Positions 31,304 to 40,957 are shown, counted from the stretch's first letter. The stretch is 64,000 nt of DNA from Jidongwangia harbinensis (GCF_020216025.1 NZ_JAIWNC010000005.1:62001-126000), one strand, 5' to 3'. A program made the numbers and translations. Notes: generated by a model not told the origin, from the sequence alone.

Positions 31304-32835
31304 CGCAGGGCCTCCGTCAACGCGGTCACCGGGTCCGTCGCCCCGGCCAGGACCAGCGCCGGGAACAGCCCGATCAGCAGGGCCAGCAGAATCAGCGGAC
31401 TCCAGGCCGCCCACTCCACCCGGGTCACCCCCGGGTGCGGCAGGTCGGCCACCGCCGGGCCGTGGGTGACCCGGCGCAGCAGGCGAAGGAAGTACGCGGC
31501 GGTCAGCGCGCCGCCCACCGCGGCGATCACGGCCAGCGTGGTCCACAGCGGACCGCCCCGCTCCACCGCGGCGACCACCGCGAACGCCTCGCCCCAGAAG
31601 CCGGCCAGGCCGGGCAGCCCGAGCGAGGCCAGCGCGGCGAACCCGAGCAGGCCGGCCAGCCGCGGCGCGGACTCCCGCAGACCGCCCAGCCCGGCCAGGT
31701 CGCCGGTGTGCGCCCGGTCCTTGATCGCCCCGGCCAGGAAGAACAGCAGGCCGGTGATCACCCCGTGGGCGATGTTGCCGAGCAGCGCCGCCTGCACCCC
31801 GGTCACGGTCAGCGTGGCGATGCCGAGCAGCACGAAACCCATGTGCCCGACGCTGGAGTACGCGATCAGCCGCTTCAGCTCGGTCTGCCGCAGGCACACC
31901 AGCGACCCGATGATGATCGCGGCGACGGCCAGCACCCCGAGCACCGGCGCCGCCCACGCCGCACCCTCCGGTGCCACGCCCACGCCCACCCGGATCAGGC
32001 CGTAGGTGCCCATCTTCAGCAGCACGCCGGCCAGGATCACGCTGCCCACGGTGGGCGCCTCGGTGTGCGCGTCGGGCAGCCAGGTGTGCAGCGGCCAGAG
32101 CGGCGCCTTCACCGCGAACGCGACGGCGAACAGCGCGAACGCCACGTACTGGGTGGTCCGGGACAGGCCCAGGCCACCGGCCAGCGCCATCAGGTCCGCG
32201 GTCTCCGCCGCCACCACCACGGTGAACACGCCGAGCAGCAGCAGGACCGAGCCGAACAGCGTGTAGAGCACGAACTTGCGGGCCGCGCGCCGCCGGTCCG
32301 GGCCGCCCCAGCCGGCGATCACCGCGTACATCGGCAGCAGCACGACCTCGAAGAACACGAAGAACAGCACCAGGTCGAGCGCCAGGAAGGTGCCCAGGAT
32401 GCCGACCTCGAGGACCAGCAGCAGGGCGGCCAGGCTGCGCCCGGAGCCGCCCGGCGGGACGGTCCGCACGGTGTAGAGGCAGCACAGCAGCGTCAGCAGG
32501 CCGGTGAGCACGATCAGCGGGTACGAGAGCCCGTCCACGCCCAGATGGAAGTCGACCTCCAGGGCCGGTACCCAGGACACCCGCAGACCGGTCCACGGCA
32601 CGACCGGAGGTCCGTCGATCGACGTGGTGTACGCGAACCAGCCGAAGTCGGAGGTGCGGGCGAACCCCAGCGGAATGGTCAGCGCGAACGTGACCGCCGC
32701 GACGACGGCCGCGGTGATCCGGCCGGGCCGGTCCGGCAGCAGGGCGACCAGCACGGCACCGGCGGCCGGCACGGCCAGCAGCGCCACGAGCAGCACCTGG
32801 GACCACAGCGGAAAGACGAAGGTGTAACTGGTCAC
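31300..32835 (-). CDS. nuoM: NADH-quinone oxidoreductase subunit M
   Basis: 511 residues, about 14 membrane helices. Conserved FFVFFEVVLLPMYAVIAGWG (discontinuous-helix Glu), VKAPLWPLHTWLPDAHTEAP and KRLIAYSSVGHMG. Start GTG 32835, overlapping the nuoL stop by four bases. Antiporter-like proton channel of complex I. Confidence 0.95.
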   Translation of the reverse strand: MTSYTFVFPLWSQVLLVALLAVPAAGAVLVALLPDRPGRITAAVVAAVTFALTIPLGFARTSDFGWFAYTTSIDGPPVVPWTGLRVSWVPALEVDFHLGVDGLSYPLIVLTGLLTLLCCLYTVRTVPPGGSGRSLAALLLVLEVGILGTFLALDLVLFFVFFEVVLLPMYAVIAGWGGPDRRRAARKFVLYTLFGSVLLLLGVFTVVVAAETADLMALAGGLGLSRTTQYVAFALFAVAFAVKAPLWPLHTWLPDAHTEAPTVGSVILAGVLLKMGTYGLIRVGVGVAPEGAAWAAPVLGVLAVAAIIIGSLVCLRQTELKRLIAYSSVGHMGFVLLGIATLTVTGVQAALLGNIAHGVITGLLFFLAGAIKDRAHTGDLAGLGGLRESAPRLAGLLGFAALASLGLPGLAGFWGEAFAVVAAVERGGPLWTTLAVIAAVGGALTAAYFLRLLRRVTHGPAVADLPHPGVTRVEWAAWSPLILLALLIGLFPALVLAGATDPVTALTEALR

Positions 32836-34724
32836 GACGCCACCCCGTAGATGGCGGCGGCCACGCCCAGCAGCAGCGCGCCGGTGAAGACCGCCACCGC
32901 CGCCCGGGGCAGCGCCGCCCGGTGGGCCGTGGCCAGCAGCGTCCCGGCCCGGGTGGTGGCCACGCCGGTGCCCTCGACGGCGGCGTCCACCACCCGCTCG
33001 TCGACCGCCCGCACCGCGTTCGCCAGCGCCCGGACCGGGCGTACCACCAGGCGGTCCTGAACCGCGTCCAGGTGGAAGCCGGCCGCGAACAGCGGGCGCA
33101 GCCGGCCGAGGGCGAGGGCCGGGTCCGCGCCGGGCGCGGCCCGCCACTGCCACCACGCCGCTCCGGCACCCAGCGCCAGCAGGACCAGCGGCAGCACGAT
33201 CGCCACCTCCAGGTGCGGTTCGTCGAGTTCCAGGGCGGTACGGAAGCCGGGCAGGAACGCGGCCAGCCCGAGCAGCGCGGCCGGGACCGCGAGCACCAGC
33301 AGCGGCCAGCGCATCAACGCCGGCGGGTCGTGCGGGGTGTCCGGGCGGGCGTACGCGGCGTCGTCGAACCCGACGTGCCAGTCCGCGGTGGGCGGCCGGG
33401 CCACGCCGAAGAACGCGCGCAGCAGCAGGCGGGTGGCGTACCAGGCGGTGACCGCGACGCCGGCCAGCGCGGCGGACCACACCACCCAGCCGACCCAGAC
33501 CGGCGTGGTGGTGCCGCCCTCAGTCGCGTGCGCGGCGGCGATCAGCACGTTCTCCTTGGACCAGAAACCGGCCAGCGGCGGCAGCCCGGCCAGCGCACCC
33601 AACCCGACCACGAACGACCAGAACGTCACCGGCAGGTGCTCGCGCAGGCCACCCATCCGGGACAGCAGGTTGGTGCCGACCGCGTGGATGACCGCGCCCG
33701 CGGCCAGGAACAGCAGCGCCTTGAACGCGGCGTGGGTGAGCAGGTGGAACAGCGCCGCGGCGGGCGAGCCGACGGCCAGCGCACCGGTCATGTAGCCGAT
33801 CTGGCTCACCGTGGACCAGGCCAGGACCCGCTTGAGGTCGTCCTGGGCGGTGGCGGACAGCGCACCCAGCAGCAGCGTGACCGCGGCCATCACGCCGAGC
33901 ACCGCCAGCGCGGTGGGCGACGACTCGAACAGCGGGAACAGCCGGAACACCACGTACACGCCGGCCGCGACCATGGTGGCGGCGTGGATCAGCGCGGAGA
34001 TCGGGGTCGGGCCGGCCATCGCGTCGGGCAGCCAGGTGTGCAGCGGGAACTGCGCGCTCTTGCCGGCCACCCCGGCCAGCACCAGCAGCAGCGCGGCCAG
34101 CAGCGGGCCGGCCTCGTGCTCGTGGGCCAGCACGTCGGCGATCCGGAAACTTCCGGCCGAGACGCCCAGGATCGCGATGCCGAGCAGGAAACCGACGTCG
34201 CCCACCCGGGTCACCAGGAACGCCTTGACCGCGGCGGCGGGCGCCTCCGGGAGCCGGCGGTCGTGCCCGATCAGCAGGTACGAGCAGGCGCCCATCACCT
34301 CCCAGCCGACCAGCAGCAGGATCAGGTCGCCGGACGTGACCACCAGCAGCATGGCGCCGGTGAACAGGCTGACCTGGGCGGCGTACGGCGCGTACCGGGG
34401 GTCGTCGTGCAGGTAGGCGATCGAGTAGACCTGGACCGCGAGCGCGACCACGGTGACCGCGAGCGCGACGTAGAGCGCGGCCCGGCCGGCTGAGAACGTC
34501 AGCGTGACGTCCAGGTCGCCGAGCGACACCCAGCGGGCACCGGTCTGGACCGGGTCGTCCGCCGCGGCCAGCAGCATCACGGTCAGGACCAGCGCCACGG
34601 CGGCTCCGGCGACGCCCAGCGCGGCAGCGAACCTGCGCCGGCCGGTGTCGCCGGGCGGCAGCAGCAGGCCGAGCAGGCCGGCCAGCAGCGGCGCCGCGGG
34701 CAGCGCGACGAGTAACGCCTTCAC
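32832..34724 (-). CDS. nuoL: NADH-quinone oxidoreductase subunit L
   Basis: 630 residues, the largest antiporter-like subunit, with the long C-terminal lateral-helix region after about residue 480. Conserved LLVGWEVMGACSYLLIGHDR, KSAQFPLHTWLPDAMAGPTP and HAATMVAAGVYVVFR. Start GTG 34724 overlapping the nuoK stop. Distal proton-pumping subunit of complex I. Confidence 0.95.
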   Translation of the reverse strand: MKALLVALPAAPLLAGLLGLLLPPGDTGRRRFAAALGVAGAAVALVLTVMLLAAADDPVQTGARWVSLGDLDVTLTFSAGRAALYVALAVTVVALAVQVYSIAYLHDDPRYAPYAAQVSLFTGAMLLVVTSGDLILLLVGWEVMGACSYLLIGHDRRLPEAPAAAVKAFLVTRVGDVGFLLGIAILGVSAGSFRIADVLAHEHEAGPLLAALLLVLAGVAGKSAQFPLHTWLPDAMAGPTPISALIHAATMVAAGVYVVFRLFPLFESSPTALAVLGVMAAVTLLLGALSATAQDDLKRVLAWSTVSQIGYMTGALAVGSPAAALFHLLTHAAFKALLFLAAGAVIHAVGTNLLSRMGGLREHLPVTFWSFVVGLGALAGLPPLAGFWSKENVLIAAAHATEGGTTTPVWVGWVVWSAALAGVAVTAWYATRLLLRAFFGVARPPTADWHVGFDDAAYARPDTPHDPPALMRWPLLVLAVPAALLGLAAFLPGFRTALELDEPHLEVAIVLPLVLLALGAGAAWWQWRAAPGADPALALGRLRPLFAAGFHLDAVQDRLVVRPVRALANAVRAVDERVVDAAVEGTGVATTRAGTLLATAHRAALPRAAVAVFTGALLLGVAAAIYGVAS

Positions 34725-35083
34725 CGGACCGCCTCGTCGGCGTGCAGCGCCACCTCGTCGACCGCGACCGCCTGCCGCAGGCGGTAGAACTGCAGCACGA
34801 TGGCCAGTCCGACGCCCACCTCGGCGGCCGCCAGCACGATGACGAACAGGGCGAAGACCCCGCCGGAGTACGGTTCGCCGTTCGGGTACGCCCACGCCTC
34901 GATCTGCACCCGGTCCAGGGCGGCGCGGACCGTCACGTCCGCGGTGACCAGGATCAGGTTGACCGCGTTGAGCATCAGCTCGACCGCCATCAGCACCAGG
35001 ATCGCGTTGCGCCGGCGCAGCACGCCGTACACGCCGAGTCCGAACAGCAGTGCCGCGGTGACGTACGGGATGACGGCGTGCAT
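34721..35083 (-). CDS. nuoK: NADH-quinone oxidoreductase subunit K
   Basis: 120 residues, three membrane helices, with the conserved Glu pair (AVELMLNAVNLIL and LAAAEVGVGLAIVL). ATG 35083 shares one base with the nuoJ stop (TGATG). A C-terminal extension AVAVDEVALHADEAVR goes beyond the usual roughly 100 residues. Confidence 0.95.
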   Translation of the reverse strand: MHAVIPYVTAALLFGLGVYGVLRRRNAILVLMAVELMLNAVNLILVTADVTVRAALDRVQIEAWAYPNGEPYSGGVFALFVIVLAAAEVGVGLAIVLQFYRLRQAVAVDEVALHADEAVR

Positions 35084-35604
35084 CAGTCCTCCGCCGGTTC
35101 GCCGGTGCGGGCGCCGATGTCCGGCCGGGACAGCACGATCGCCCCGATCAGCGCGGCCAGCAGCAGGATGGAGATGATCTCGAACGGCAGCACCCAGCCG
35201 CCGAAGATCTGCTCACCCATCCGCTGCGCGGTGCCCGGCTCGGGCAGCGCGTACACGGTCCACCGGAACGCGTCGGCGAGCAGCACCGCCAGCCCGAGGC
35301 CGACGCCCGCGCCGACCAGCAGCGCGGGCCAGGCCGGCCGGTCCAGGTCGTCGGACGGGCCGATCGGCGCCCGGGTCAGCATCACCGCGAACAGCAGCAG
35401 CACCACGACCGCGCCCACATACACCAGGACCTGCACCCAGGCCACCAGCTCGGCGCCGAGCACCAGATAGAGGCCGGCGATCGCGCCCAGGCTGATCACC
35501 AGGTACAGGCCGGCCCGGACCAGATGGGTGCTGGTCACCACAAGCGCGCCCGAGCCCACCGCGATGACGCCGAGCGCGAGCAGAAGCGCGTCCGCGACGG
35601 TCAC
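35083..35604 (-). CDS. nuoJ: NADH-quinone oxidoreductase subunit J
   Basis: 173 residues with five membrane helices. [20 protein letters not shown] carries the conserved helix-3 pi-bulge region, and [20 protein letters not shown] follows. Start GTG 35604 overlaps the nuoI stop (GTGA). The earlier start in frame is not credible because it runs through nuoI. Confidence 0.94.
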   Translation of the reverse strand: MTVADALLLALGVIAVGSGALVVTSTHLVRAGLYLVISLGAIAGLYLVLGAELVAWVQVLVYVGAVVVLLLFAVMLTRAPIGPSDDLDRPAWPALLVGAGVGLGLAVLLADAFRWTVYALPEPGTAQRMGEQIFGGWVLPFEIISILLLAALIGAIVLSRPDIGARTGEPAED

Positions 35605-36269
35605 TCCGGCGCTCCCGGCGCTGCGCCCGCATCGGGACCCGGCCCCGGCGCGGGCGCGTCGGACCCGGGACCCGGTGTTGCGGTCGGTGACGGCGCCGGG
35701 CGTACCGCTGCCGGTCGTGCGGTCTTGGCGGGCGTGGCCGCGCCCGGGCCGGCGGCCTTGCGCGCCGCCGTGGCCTCCTCCTTGGAAGGCTCGCCGAGCA
35801 CGTCGTGCGCGGGCGGCGGCGGGACGGTCGGCATCCACGCGCCGAGGCGGTTCTTGTCGTGCAGCAGGTCGAGCACGTCGAGTTCGGAGTACTCGAACTC
35901 CGGCGTCCAGTAGAGCGCGTCGAACGGGCAGACCTCGATGCAGATGCCGCAGTACATGCAGAGCGAGAAGTCGATGTCGAAGCGGTCCAGCTGGTTGCGC
36001 TGCCGGGGGCGGGCGGCGCCCGGGACGACGACCTCCTCCTTGTGCGAGTCGATGTAGATGCACCAGTCCGGGCACTCGCGGGCGCACAGCATGCAGACCG
36101 TGCAGTTCTCCTCGAGCAGCGCGATCACGCCGCGGGAGCGGGGCGGCAGGTCCGGCTCGACGTCCGGGTACTGCTGGGTGGTCGACCGCCCGACCATCGT
36201 CTTGAGCGTGACGGCGAGCCCGTTGATCAGCCCCTGGCCGGGAGTGCTCCGTTCTCCGTCGTCAGTCAC
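35601..36269 (-). CDS. nuoI: NADH-quinone oxidoreductase subunit I (2x4Fe-4S)
   Basis: 222 residues. Two ferredoxin clusters: [17 protein letters not shown] and [18 protein letters not shown], separated by a basic linker. The long Pro/Ala-rich C-terminal tail (after about residue 165) is an actinobacterial feature. Start GTG 36269. It begins the nuoI-N unit; nuoH lies upstream but is separated by a plus-strand transglutaminase gene. Confidence 0.95.
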   Translation of the reverse strand: MTDDGERSTPGQGLINGLAVTLKTMVGRSTTQQYPDVEPDLPPRSRGVIALLEENCTVCMLCARECPDWCIYIDSHKEEVVVPGAARPRQRNQLDRFDIDFSLCMYCGICIEVCPFDALYWTPEFEYSELDVLDLLHDKNRLGAWMPTVPPPPAHDVLGEPSKEEATAARKAAGPGAATPAKTARPAAVRPAPSPTATPGPGSDAPAPGPGPDAGAAPGAPE

Positions 36270-36361
36270 AAACGCATATCCTGCCCCGTCACCTCATTCG
36301 ACGCGAGCACACCCCCGGCAGATCTTCCGGTACGGGGTCGCTCGCACCTGTGAACCGGGGC

Positions 36362-36392
36362 TTGACTCTCACATTGTGTCAGGGGGTCTCCT
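36362..36392 (+). promoter_or_regulatory. Possible MerR-type promoter of transglutaminase gene
   Basis: TTGACT, a 19-base spacer holding the dyad CACA-T-TGTG, and TCTCCT. The long spacer with central dyad resembles MerR-controlled promoters of actinomycetes; the -10 is poor. It lies 33 bases before the transglutaminase ATG, in the nuoI/transglutaminase divergent region. Confidence 0.4.
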
Positions 36393-36424
36393 TACCGTGT
36401 TCGTAACCACGGAGGGAGACCACC

Positions 36425-37282
36425 ATGCCGTCCTACACCGAACCGGGTCTGCTGACGTTCGCCGGCAAGTACGAGTCACTGTTCGACGGGCTGCCCGGCG
36501 ACGTGGCCGGGCTGGCCCGGGTCGCGCAGGGACTGCTGATCCACGAGTTCCTCGCCCATGAGTACGGCGTCACGCTGACCGACGAGTCCCGGGCCACCGT
36601 GCACCTGCGTCCGGTGGAAGCCATCCTGGACGCCGTCGTGTCGGTCGACGACCGGCCGCTGGACCAGGCCCGGCCGCCGGAGCGGCGGGTGGCGAGCAAC
36701 TGCCGCGGGTTCACCGTGCTGACCGTGGCGATGCTGCGGGCGCGGGGCGTGCCGGCGCGGGCCCGGTGCGGGTTCGGCAACTACTTCGGCGGCGACGGGT
36801 TCCACGAGGACCACTGGGTGGCCGAATGGTATGACGCCGGTCAGGACCGGTGGCGGCTCGCCGACGCCCAGCTGGACGAGAAGCAACGGGGGTTGTTCAG
36901 CATCACCTTCGACGTCACGGACGTGCCGCGGGACCGGTTCGTGGTGGCCGGCGACGCCTGGACGCGGTACCGCTCGGGCGCGGCCGACCCCGATCGGTTC
37001 GGGCTGAGCAGCATCAATGAGGCCGGCGCGTGGTGGATCGCCGGCAACCTGGCCCGGGACGCGGCCGCGCTGACCGGGGTGGAGGTGCTGCCGTGGGACT
37101 GCTGGGGCGTGATGCCGGAGCCCACCGACCCGGTGGACGAGGCGCTCTTCGACCGGCTCGCGGAGCTGACCCGGGAGCCGTCGGTCGACGAGCTGAGCCG
37201 GTTCCTGCGCGACGACGAGCGGGTACGGGTGCCGGACACCGTGCGGAACGCGCTGCGGCAACGGCAGGAACCGCTCAGGTGA
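36425..37282 (+). CDS. Transglutaminase-like protein
   Basis: 285 residues with the transglutaminase core: Cys in ASNCRGFTVLTVAMLRARGV (about Cys93), His in FHEDHWVAEWYD (about 126), and Asp in RLADAQLD (about 143). No signal peptide, so it is cytoplasmic or unusual. ATG 36425 has GGAGGGAG eight bases upstream. It lies on the strand opposite the nuo genes, divides nuoH from nuoI, and its 3' end overlaps the nuoH 3' end by eight bases. The substrate is unknown. Confidence 0.88.
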   Translation: MPSYTEPGLLTFAGKYESLFDGLPGDVAGLARVAQGLLIHEFLAHEYGVTLTDESRATVHLRPVEAILDAVVSVDDRPLDQARPPERRVASNCRGFTVLTVAMLRARGVPARARCGFGNYFGGDGFHEDHWVAEWYDAGQDRWRLADAQLDEKQRGLFSITFDVTDVPRDRFVVAGDAWTRYRSGAADPDRFGLSSINEAGAWWIAGNLARDAAALTGVEVLPWDCWGVMPEPTDPVDEALFDRLAELTREPSVDELSRFLRDDERVRVPDTVRNALRQRQEPLR

Positions 37283-38234
37283 GCACCTTGACCGCCGCGG
37301 TCAGCACCAGCTGAGCCAGCGCCACCGGGACGAGGACCAGCCAGCACAGCCGTTGCAGCTGGTCCTCGCGCAACCGGGGGAACGTCACCCGCATCCAGAT
37401 GATCACGAAGGAGACCGCGAACGTCTTCGCCAGCGTCCATAGCCAGCCGAGCTGCTCGGCGAACGGCCCGTGCCAACCGCCCAGGAACAGCACGGTGGTG
37501 AGCGCGGCGATCACCACGATGCCGACGTACTCGGCGAGCAGGAAGAACGCGAACCGCAGCCCGGTGTACTCGGTCATGTAGCCGAACACCAGCTCGGAGT
37601 CGGCGATCGGCATGTCGAACGGCGGCCGGCGGATCTCCGCGACCCCGGAGACGAAGAAGACCACGGCCGCGGGCAGCTGCCAGAGCAGCCACCACGGCGA
37701 CCAGGCGTCGACGATGCCGGGCAGGCTGAGCGTGCCGGCGGCCATCGCCACGCTGGCCGCGGCCAGCACCAGCGGCAGCTCGTACCCGAGCAGCTGGGCC
37801 GCGCCGCGCAGGCCGCCGAGCAGGCTGTACTTGTTCGCCGACGCCCACGCGGACATCAGCACGGCGACCACGCCGACGCCGAGCACGGCCAGGACGAAGA
37901 ACAGGCCGATGTCCATGGACTGGGCGACCAGGCTGCCGGGCCCGAGCGGGATCGCGAGAAACACCAGGAGGTACGGGAACAGCGCGACGATCGGGGCCAG
38001 CTCGAACACCCGGCGGTCCGCGTCCCGTGGCGTGATGTCCTCCTTCTGCACGAACTTCACGCCGTCCGCGATGAGCTGGGCCCAGCCGTGGAAGCCGCCC
38101 GCGTACATCGGGCCGAGGCGGGCCTGCATGTGCGCCATGACCTTGTGTTCGGCCTGGCCGACGACGAGCGGCAGGACCAGGAACGCGGCGACCACCGCGA
38201 CCACCCGCACGGTCAGGTCGAGCCAGAGCGGCAT
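37275..38234 (-). CDS. nuoH: NADH-quinone oxidoreductase subunit H
   Basis: 319 residues, eight or nine membrane helices. Conserved RLGPMYAGGFHGWAQLIADG, FVQKEDITPRDADRRVF, and AEIRRPPFDMPIADSELV with the quinone-tunnel acids. It anchors the peripheral arm and forms the quinone chamber. It shares one base with the nuoC stop (TGATG). Two residues of note are as expected; no truncation. Confidence 0.95.
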   Translation of the reverse strand: MPLWLDLTVRVVAVVAAFLVLPLVVGQAEHKVMAHMQARLGPMYAGGFHGWAQLIADGVKFVQKEDITPRDADRRVFELAPIVALFPYLLVFLAIPLGPGSLVAQSMDIGLFFVLAVLGVGVVAVLMSAWASANKYSLLGGLRGAAQLLGYELPLVLAAASVAMAAGTLSLPGIVDAWSPWWLLWQLPAAVVFFVSGVAEIRRPPFDMPIADSELVFGYMTEYTGLRFAFFLLAEYVGIVVIAALTTVLFLGGWHGPFAEQLGWLWTLAKTFAVSFVIIWMRVTFPRLREDQLQRLCWLVLVPVALAQLVLTAAVKVLT

Positions 38235-38956
38235 CAGTCGCCCTCCTGGTCGGGAGCCGGGCGGGCCGGGCGGTCGCCGCGCGGCGGACGGGCCGGGCGG
38301 TCGCCGGGCGCGCGGCGGGCCGGCGTCTCGGGCGGCGGCACCTTGCCCTTGAGCGGACCCCACTCGTTCGGATCGGGCACGCCGGGCGGGCGCATCGGGG
38401 CGCGCTTGGCCGCGCCGGCCTCCGACTCCCCCGGTTCCTTGGCGCCCGGCCACGCCTTGGCCACGCGCGCGGCCAGCACGAACTCCTTGCGCAGCGGATG
38501 GCCCTCGAACCCGGGCGGCAGCAGCAGCGGCCGCAGGTCCGGGTGCCGCGCGAACCCGACGCCGAACATCTCGTGCGTCTCGCGCTCGTGCCAGGCCGCG
38601 CCCGGGAACAGGTCCACCACCGACTCGATGACCGGGTTGTCCCGGGGCAGCAGGGCGCGCAGCAGCAGCCCGTGCCGGCGGCGCGTCGACCACAGGTGCG
38701 TCACCACCCGCAGACCCTGCTCGGCCTCGTCGACCGCGGACAGCCAGTCGAAGAAGTCGCAGCCCAGCGCGCCCGGGTCGCGGGCCGCGTCGACGGCGGC
38801 CCACCACCGGGCGGCCGGCACGTCGATCACCGCCCGGTCGTGCCCGGTGCCGCCGCCGGACACCCCGGCGACGACGTCACCGCCCGGGTCGGCGGCCTCG
38901 GCACTGTCGGCGGCCAGCAACGCGACGAGTCGCTCGCCGACCTCTTCGGGCGTCAT
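38234..38956 (-). CDS. nuoC: NADH-quinone oxidoreductase subunit C
   Basis: 240 residues from ATG 38956 (AGGA nine bases upstream). Conserved FDWLSAVDEAEQGLRVVTHL, VDLFPGAAWHERETHEMFGV and RPLLLPPGFEGHPLRKEFVL. The Pro/Arg-rich C-terminal 65 residues (RPPRGDRPARP repeats) are low complexity. Normally followed by nuoD, which is absent; nuoH follows directly. Confidence 0.92.
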   Translation of the reverse strand: MTPEEVGERLVALLAADSAEAADPGGDVVAGVSGGGTGHDRAVIDVPAARWWAAVDAARDPGALGCDFFDWLSAVDEAEQGLRVVTHLWSTRRRHGLLLRALLPRDNPVIESVVDLFPGAAWHERETHEMFGVGFARHPDLRPLLLPPGFEGHPLRKEFVLAARVAKAWPGAKEPGESEAGAAKRAPMRPPGVPDPNEWGPLKGKVPPPETPARRAPGDRPARPPRGDRPARPAPDQEGD

Positions 38957-39018
38957 GCCGATGATCCTAGGACCTGCCGGTCCGGCCGACCGGCCCGGCG
39001 GGCTTCCCGCGCTGCGAT

Positions 39019-39046
39019 GGTGCGGCCGGGCGGACCCGGCCGCACC
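39019..39046 (-). terminator. Terminator after pseudoprotease gene
   Basis: Perfect 12-bp stem GGTGCGGCCGGG / CCCGGCCGCACC with loop CGGA, 5 bases past the stop of the trypsin-fold gene. It separates that gene from nuoC, so nuoC-H must have their own promoter in 38957-39018. Confidence 0.75.
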
Positions 39047-39050
39047 CCCC

Positions 39051-40880
39051 TCAGAAGATCCGCGGGTACGCCGCCACGGTCCAGCCGACGCCCACCCCGG
39101 CCGCCGGGCCGGGGAACAGCCGCCCGTCCGCGGAGGCGTCGCCGGTGGACCGGTACGCGAGCAGCCGGCCGTCGCTGGCCTGCAACACCACGTCGGCCCG
39201 GCCGTCATGGTCCGCGTCGCCGATCAGGATCCGCGGGTACGCGGCCGCGGTGAACGTGCCGGTGATCAGCGAGTTCGCCCCGGCCAGCAGCCGGCCGTCG
39301 GCGGACAGGTCACCGGTGGACGCCCAGAACCGCAGCCGGCCGTCGGTGTACCGGGCGCCGAGGTCGGCCCGGCCGTCCCCGGTCACGTCGCCGGTCGCGA
39401 TGAGCGGGACCTGCGACTCCTTCCAGCCGGTGCCGATCAGCCGGGCCGGCTCCTGCCACAGCGGCGTGGCGCCGGTGAAGTCCCCGGTGGACGACCAGGC
39501 GAACAGCTGGCCGTCGGCGTCCTGGGCGATCAGGTCGGCCCGCCGGTCGCCGGTGACGTCCGCGGCGAGCAGGCGCGGGTACGCGGCCGGCGTGAACACC
39601 TTCGGCGACTGCCAGCTCGCGCCGGTGAGCAGCCGCCCGTCGGCGGACAGGTCACCGGTGGAGCGCCAGGTGCGCAGCCGGCCGTCGGCGTAGCGGCCGA
39701 TGATGTCGGTGCGGCCGTCGCCGTCCACGTCCGCGGTGACGATGCTCTCCACCTGCGTCGTGCGCCAGCCGGTGCCGACCAGCACGCCGCTGGTGGCCGG
39801 GAACAGCCGGTCGTCCGCGGACAGGTCGCCGGTGGACGGCCAGGCCCGCAGGTCGCCGGCGGCGTTCTGGCCGATCAGGTCGGTGCGGCCGTCGCCGTTG
39901 AAGTCGCCGGAGATCATCCGGGGCATCGCGGTCAGCGTCCAGCCGGCGCCGACCTTGCGGCGCGGGCTCGGGAACAGGCCGGACAGGTTGCCGGTGCCGC
40001 GGAAGACGTGCAGTTCGCCCGCGGTGTTCTGGTTCAGGATGTCGGCCGAGCAGTCGCCGGTCCAGTCGCCCATCGCCGAGCTGACCCCGTCCTGGTCGGC
40101 GCCGAGCGTGGCGCCCGCCGTGCTGCACCCGGCGACCGCGGTCGCGGCGATCCAGCCGGCGAGGTCGTCGACGCGGGTCTCCACCACCTGCGGGGTGGTG
40201 CCGGACGCGTCCAGGCAGCCCTGCTGACCGGAGAGGTGGTGCACGGCGACCAGCTCGGTCCGCCCGCCGGAGGTGCGCACCGCGGGACCACCGGCGTCGC
40301 CCTTGCACACCGTGGCACCGCTCGGGGAGGTGGCGGTGAGGTCCAGCGTCGCGGCGCCGACCGCGCCGACCGCCGCGGTGGCACCGTGCAGCCGGTCCGG
40401 CACCCAGGCGGTCGCGGTCCGGCCGAAGCCGAGCAGGCGCAGCTCGTCGCCGGTGCGCGGCGCGGCGGTGCCGATCGGGACCACCGGCACGTCGGTCACC
40501 CGGGTGGACAGCCGGATCAGCACCACGTCGCGGTCCGGGTGCGGCGCCAGCCAGGTGCCCGGGAGGACCGATCCGGTGGTGGCGCGGAGGTCGGTGCGCC
40601 CGACCGTGACGGTCACCGCCTCGGCCGGGATGCCCGCCGGGGTGCCGGCGCCCACGCAGGCCTTCGCGGTGAGCACCCACTGGGGCGCGACCAGCGCGCC
40701 GGAGCAGCCCCGCCCGAGTTCGCCGCCGATCTGGATCCGGGCCGCGAACCGGTAGCCCTCGTTGGCACCCTCGTCGGCGCCGGTCACGGCCTGCGCGGCG
40801 GTCGTGCCGGCCAGCGTCACCATGGTCACCGCGGCGACCGCGACGGCGGTGCGCGTGCGGTCCCACCTGCGTGCGGACAT
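39051..40880 (-). CDS. Secreted trypsin-fold pseudoprotease with beta-propeller
   Basis: 609 residues from ATG 40880 (GGAGG nine bases upstream; signal peptide to about residue 33). The trypsin-like domain (about 40-255) keeps the fold and disulfide Cys positions, but the His site reads LTAKACVG instead of LTAAHC and the Ser site reads CKGDAGGPAV instead of GDSGGP. Codons GCC for the Ser position and GCG-AAG-GCC for the His region are clear. Asp in RDVVLIRL remains. Residues about 270-609 form six FG-GAP/tachylectin-like blades with repeated STGDLSADGRL and D-x-x-G-D-G-R calcium motifs. Likely a binding or inhibitory surface protein rather than an enzyme. Confidence 0.87.
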   Translation of the reverse strand: MSARRWDRTRTAVAVAAVTMVTLAGTTAAQAVTGADEGANEGYRFAARIQIGGELGRGCSGALVAPQWVLTAKACVGAGTPAGIPAEAVTVTVGRTDLRATTGSVLPGTWLAPHPDRDVVLIRLSTRVTDVPVVPIGTAAPRTGDELRLLGFGRTATAWVPDRLHGATAAVGAVGAATLDLTATSPSGATVCKGDAGGPAVRTSGGRTELVAVHHLSGQQGCLDASGTTPQVVETRVDDLAGWIAATAVAGCSTAGATLGADQDGVSSAMGDWTGDCSADILNQNTAGELHVFRGTGNLSGLFPSPRRKVGAGWTLTAMPRMISGDFNGDGRTDLIGQNAAGDLRAWPSTGDLSADDRLFPATSGVLVGTGWRTTQVESIVTADVDGDGRTDIIGRYADGRLRTWRSTGDLSADGRLLTGASWQSPKVFTPAAYPRLLAADVTGDRRADLIAQDADGQLFAWSSTGDFTGATPLWQEPARLIGTGWKESQVPLIATGDVTGDGRADLGARYTDGRLRFWASTGDLSADGRLLAGANSLITGTFTAAAYPRILIGDADHDGRADVVLQASDGRLLAYRSTGDASADGRLFPGPAAGVGVGWTVAAYPRIF

Positions 40881-40957
40881 GAGAAATGACCTCCCCGTGT
40901 GGATCCGGGCTCCTCTCGGCACGACGGCCGTCGATTCGAGCCAGGCGGGGGGATGAT

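Noticed and set aside
29870-33169. A very long minus-strand open frame of about 1100 codons over nuoN and nuoM
   Set aside because: It is nuoN continuing upstream in frame through the nuoM region. Start GTG 31303 with a ribosome site and family length fit NuoN; the rest is a shadow.
37470-40889. A plus-strand open frame of about 1139 codons opposite nuoH, nuoC and the pseudoprotease gene
   Set aside because: High-GC antisense frames are commonly open here; the sequence is repetitive low-complexity V/R/G-rich and matches no family, while the minus strand encodes known proteins.
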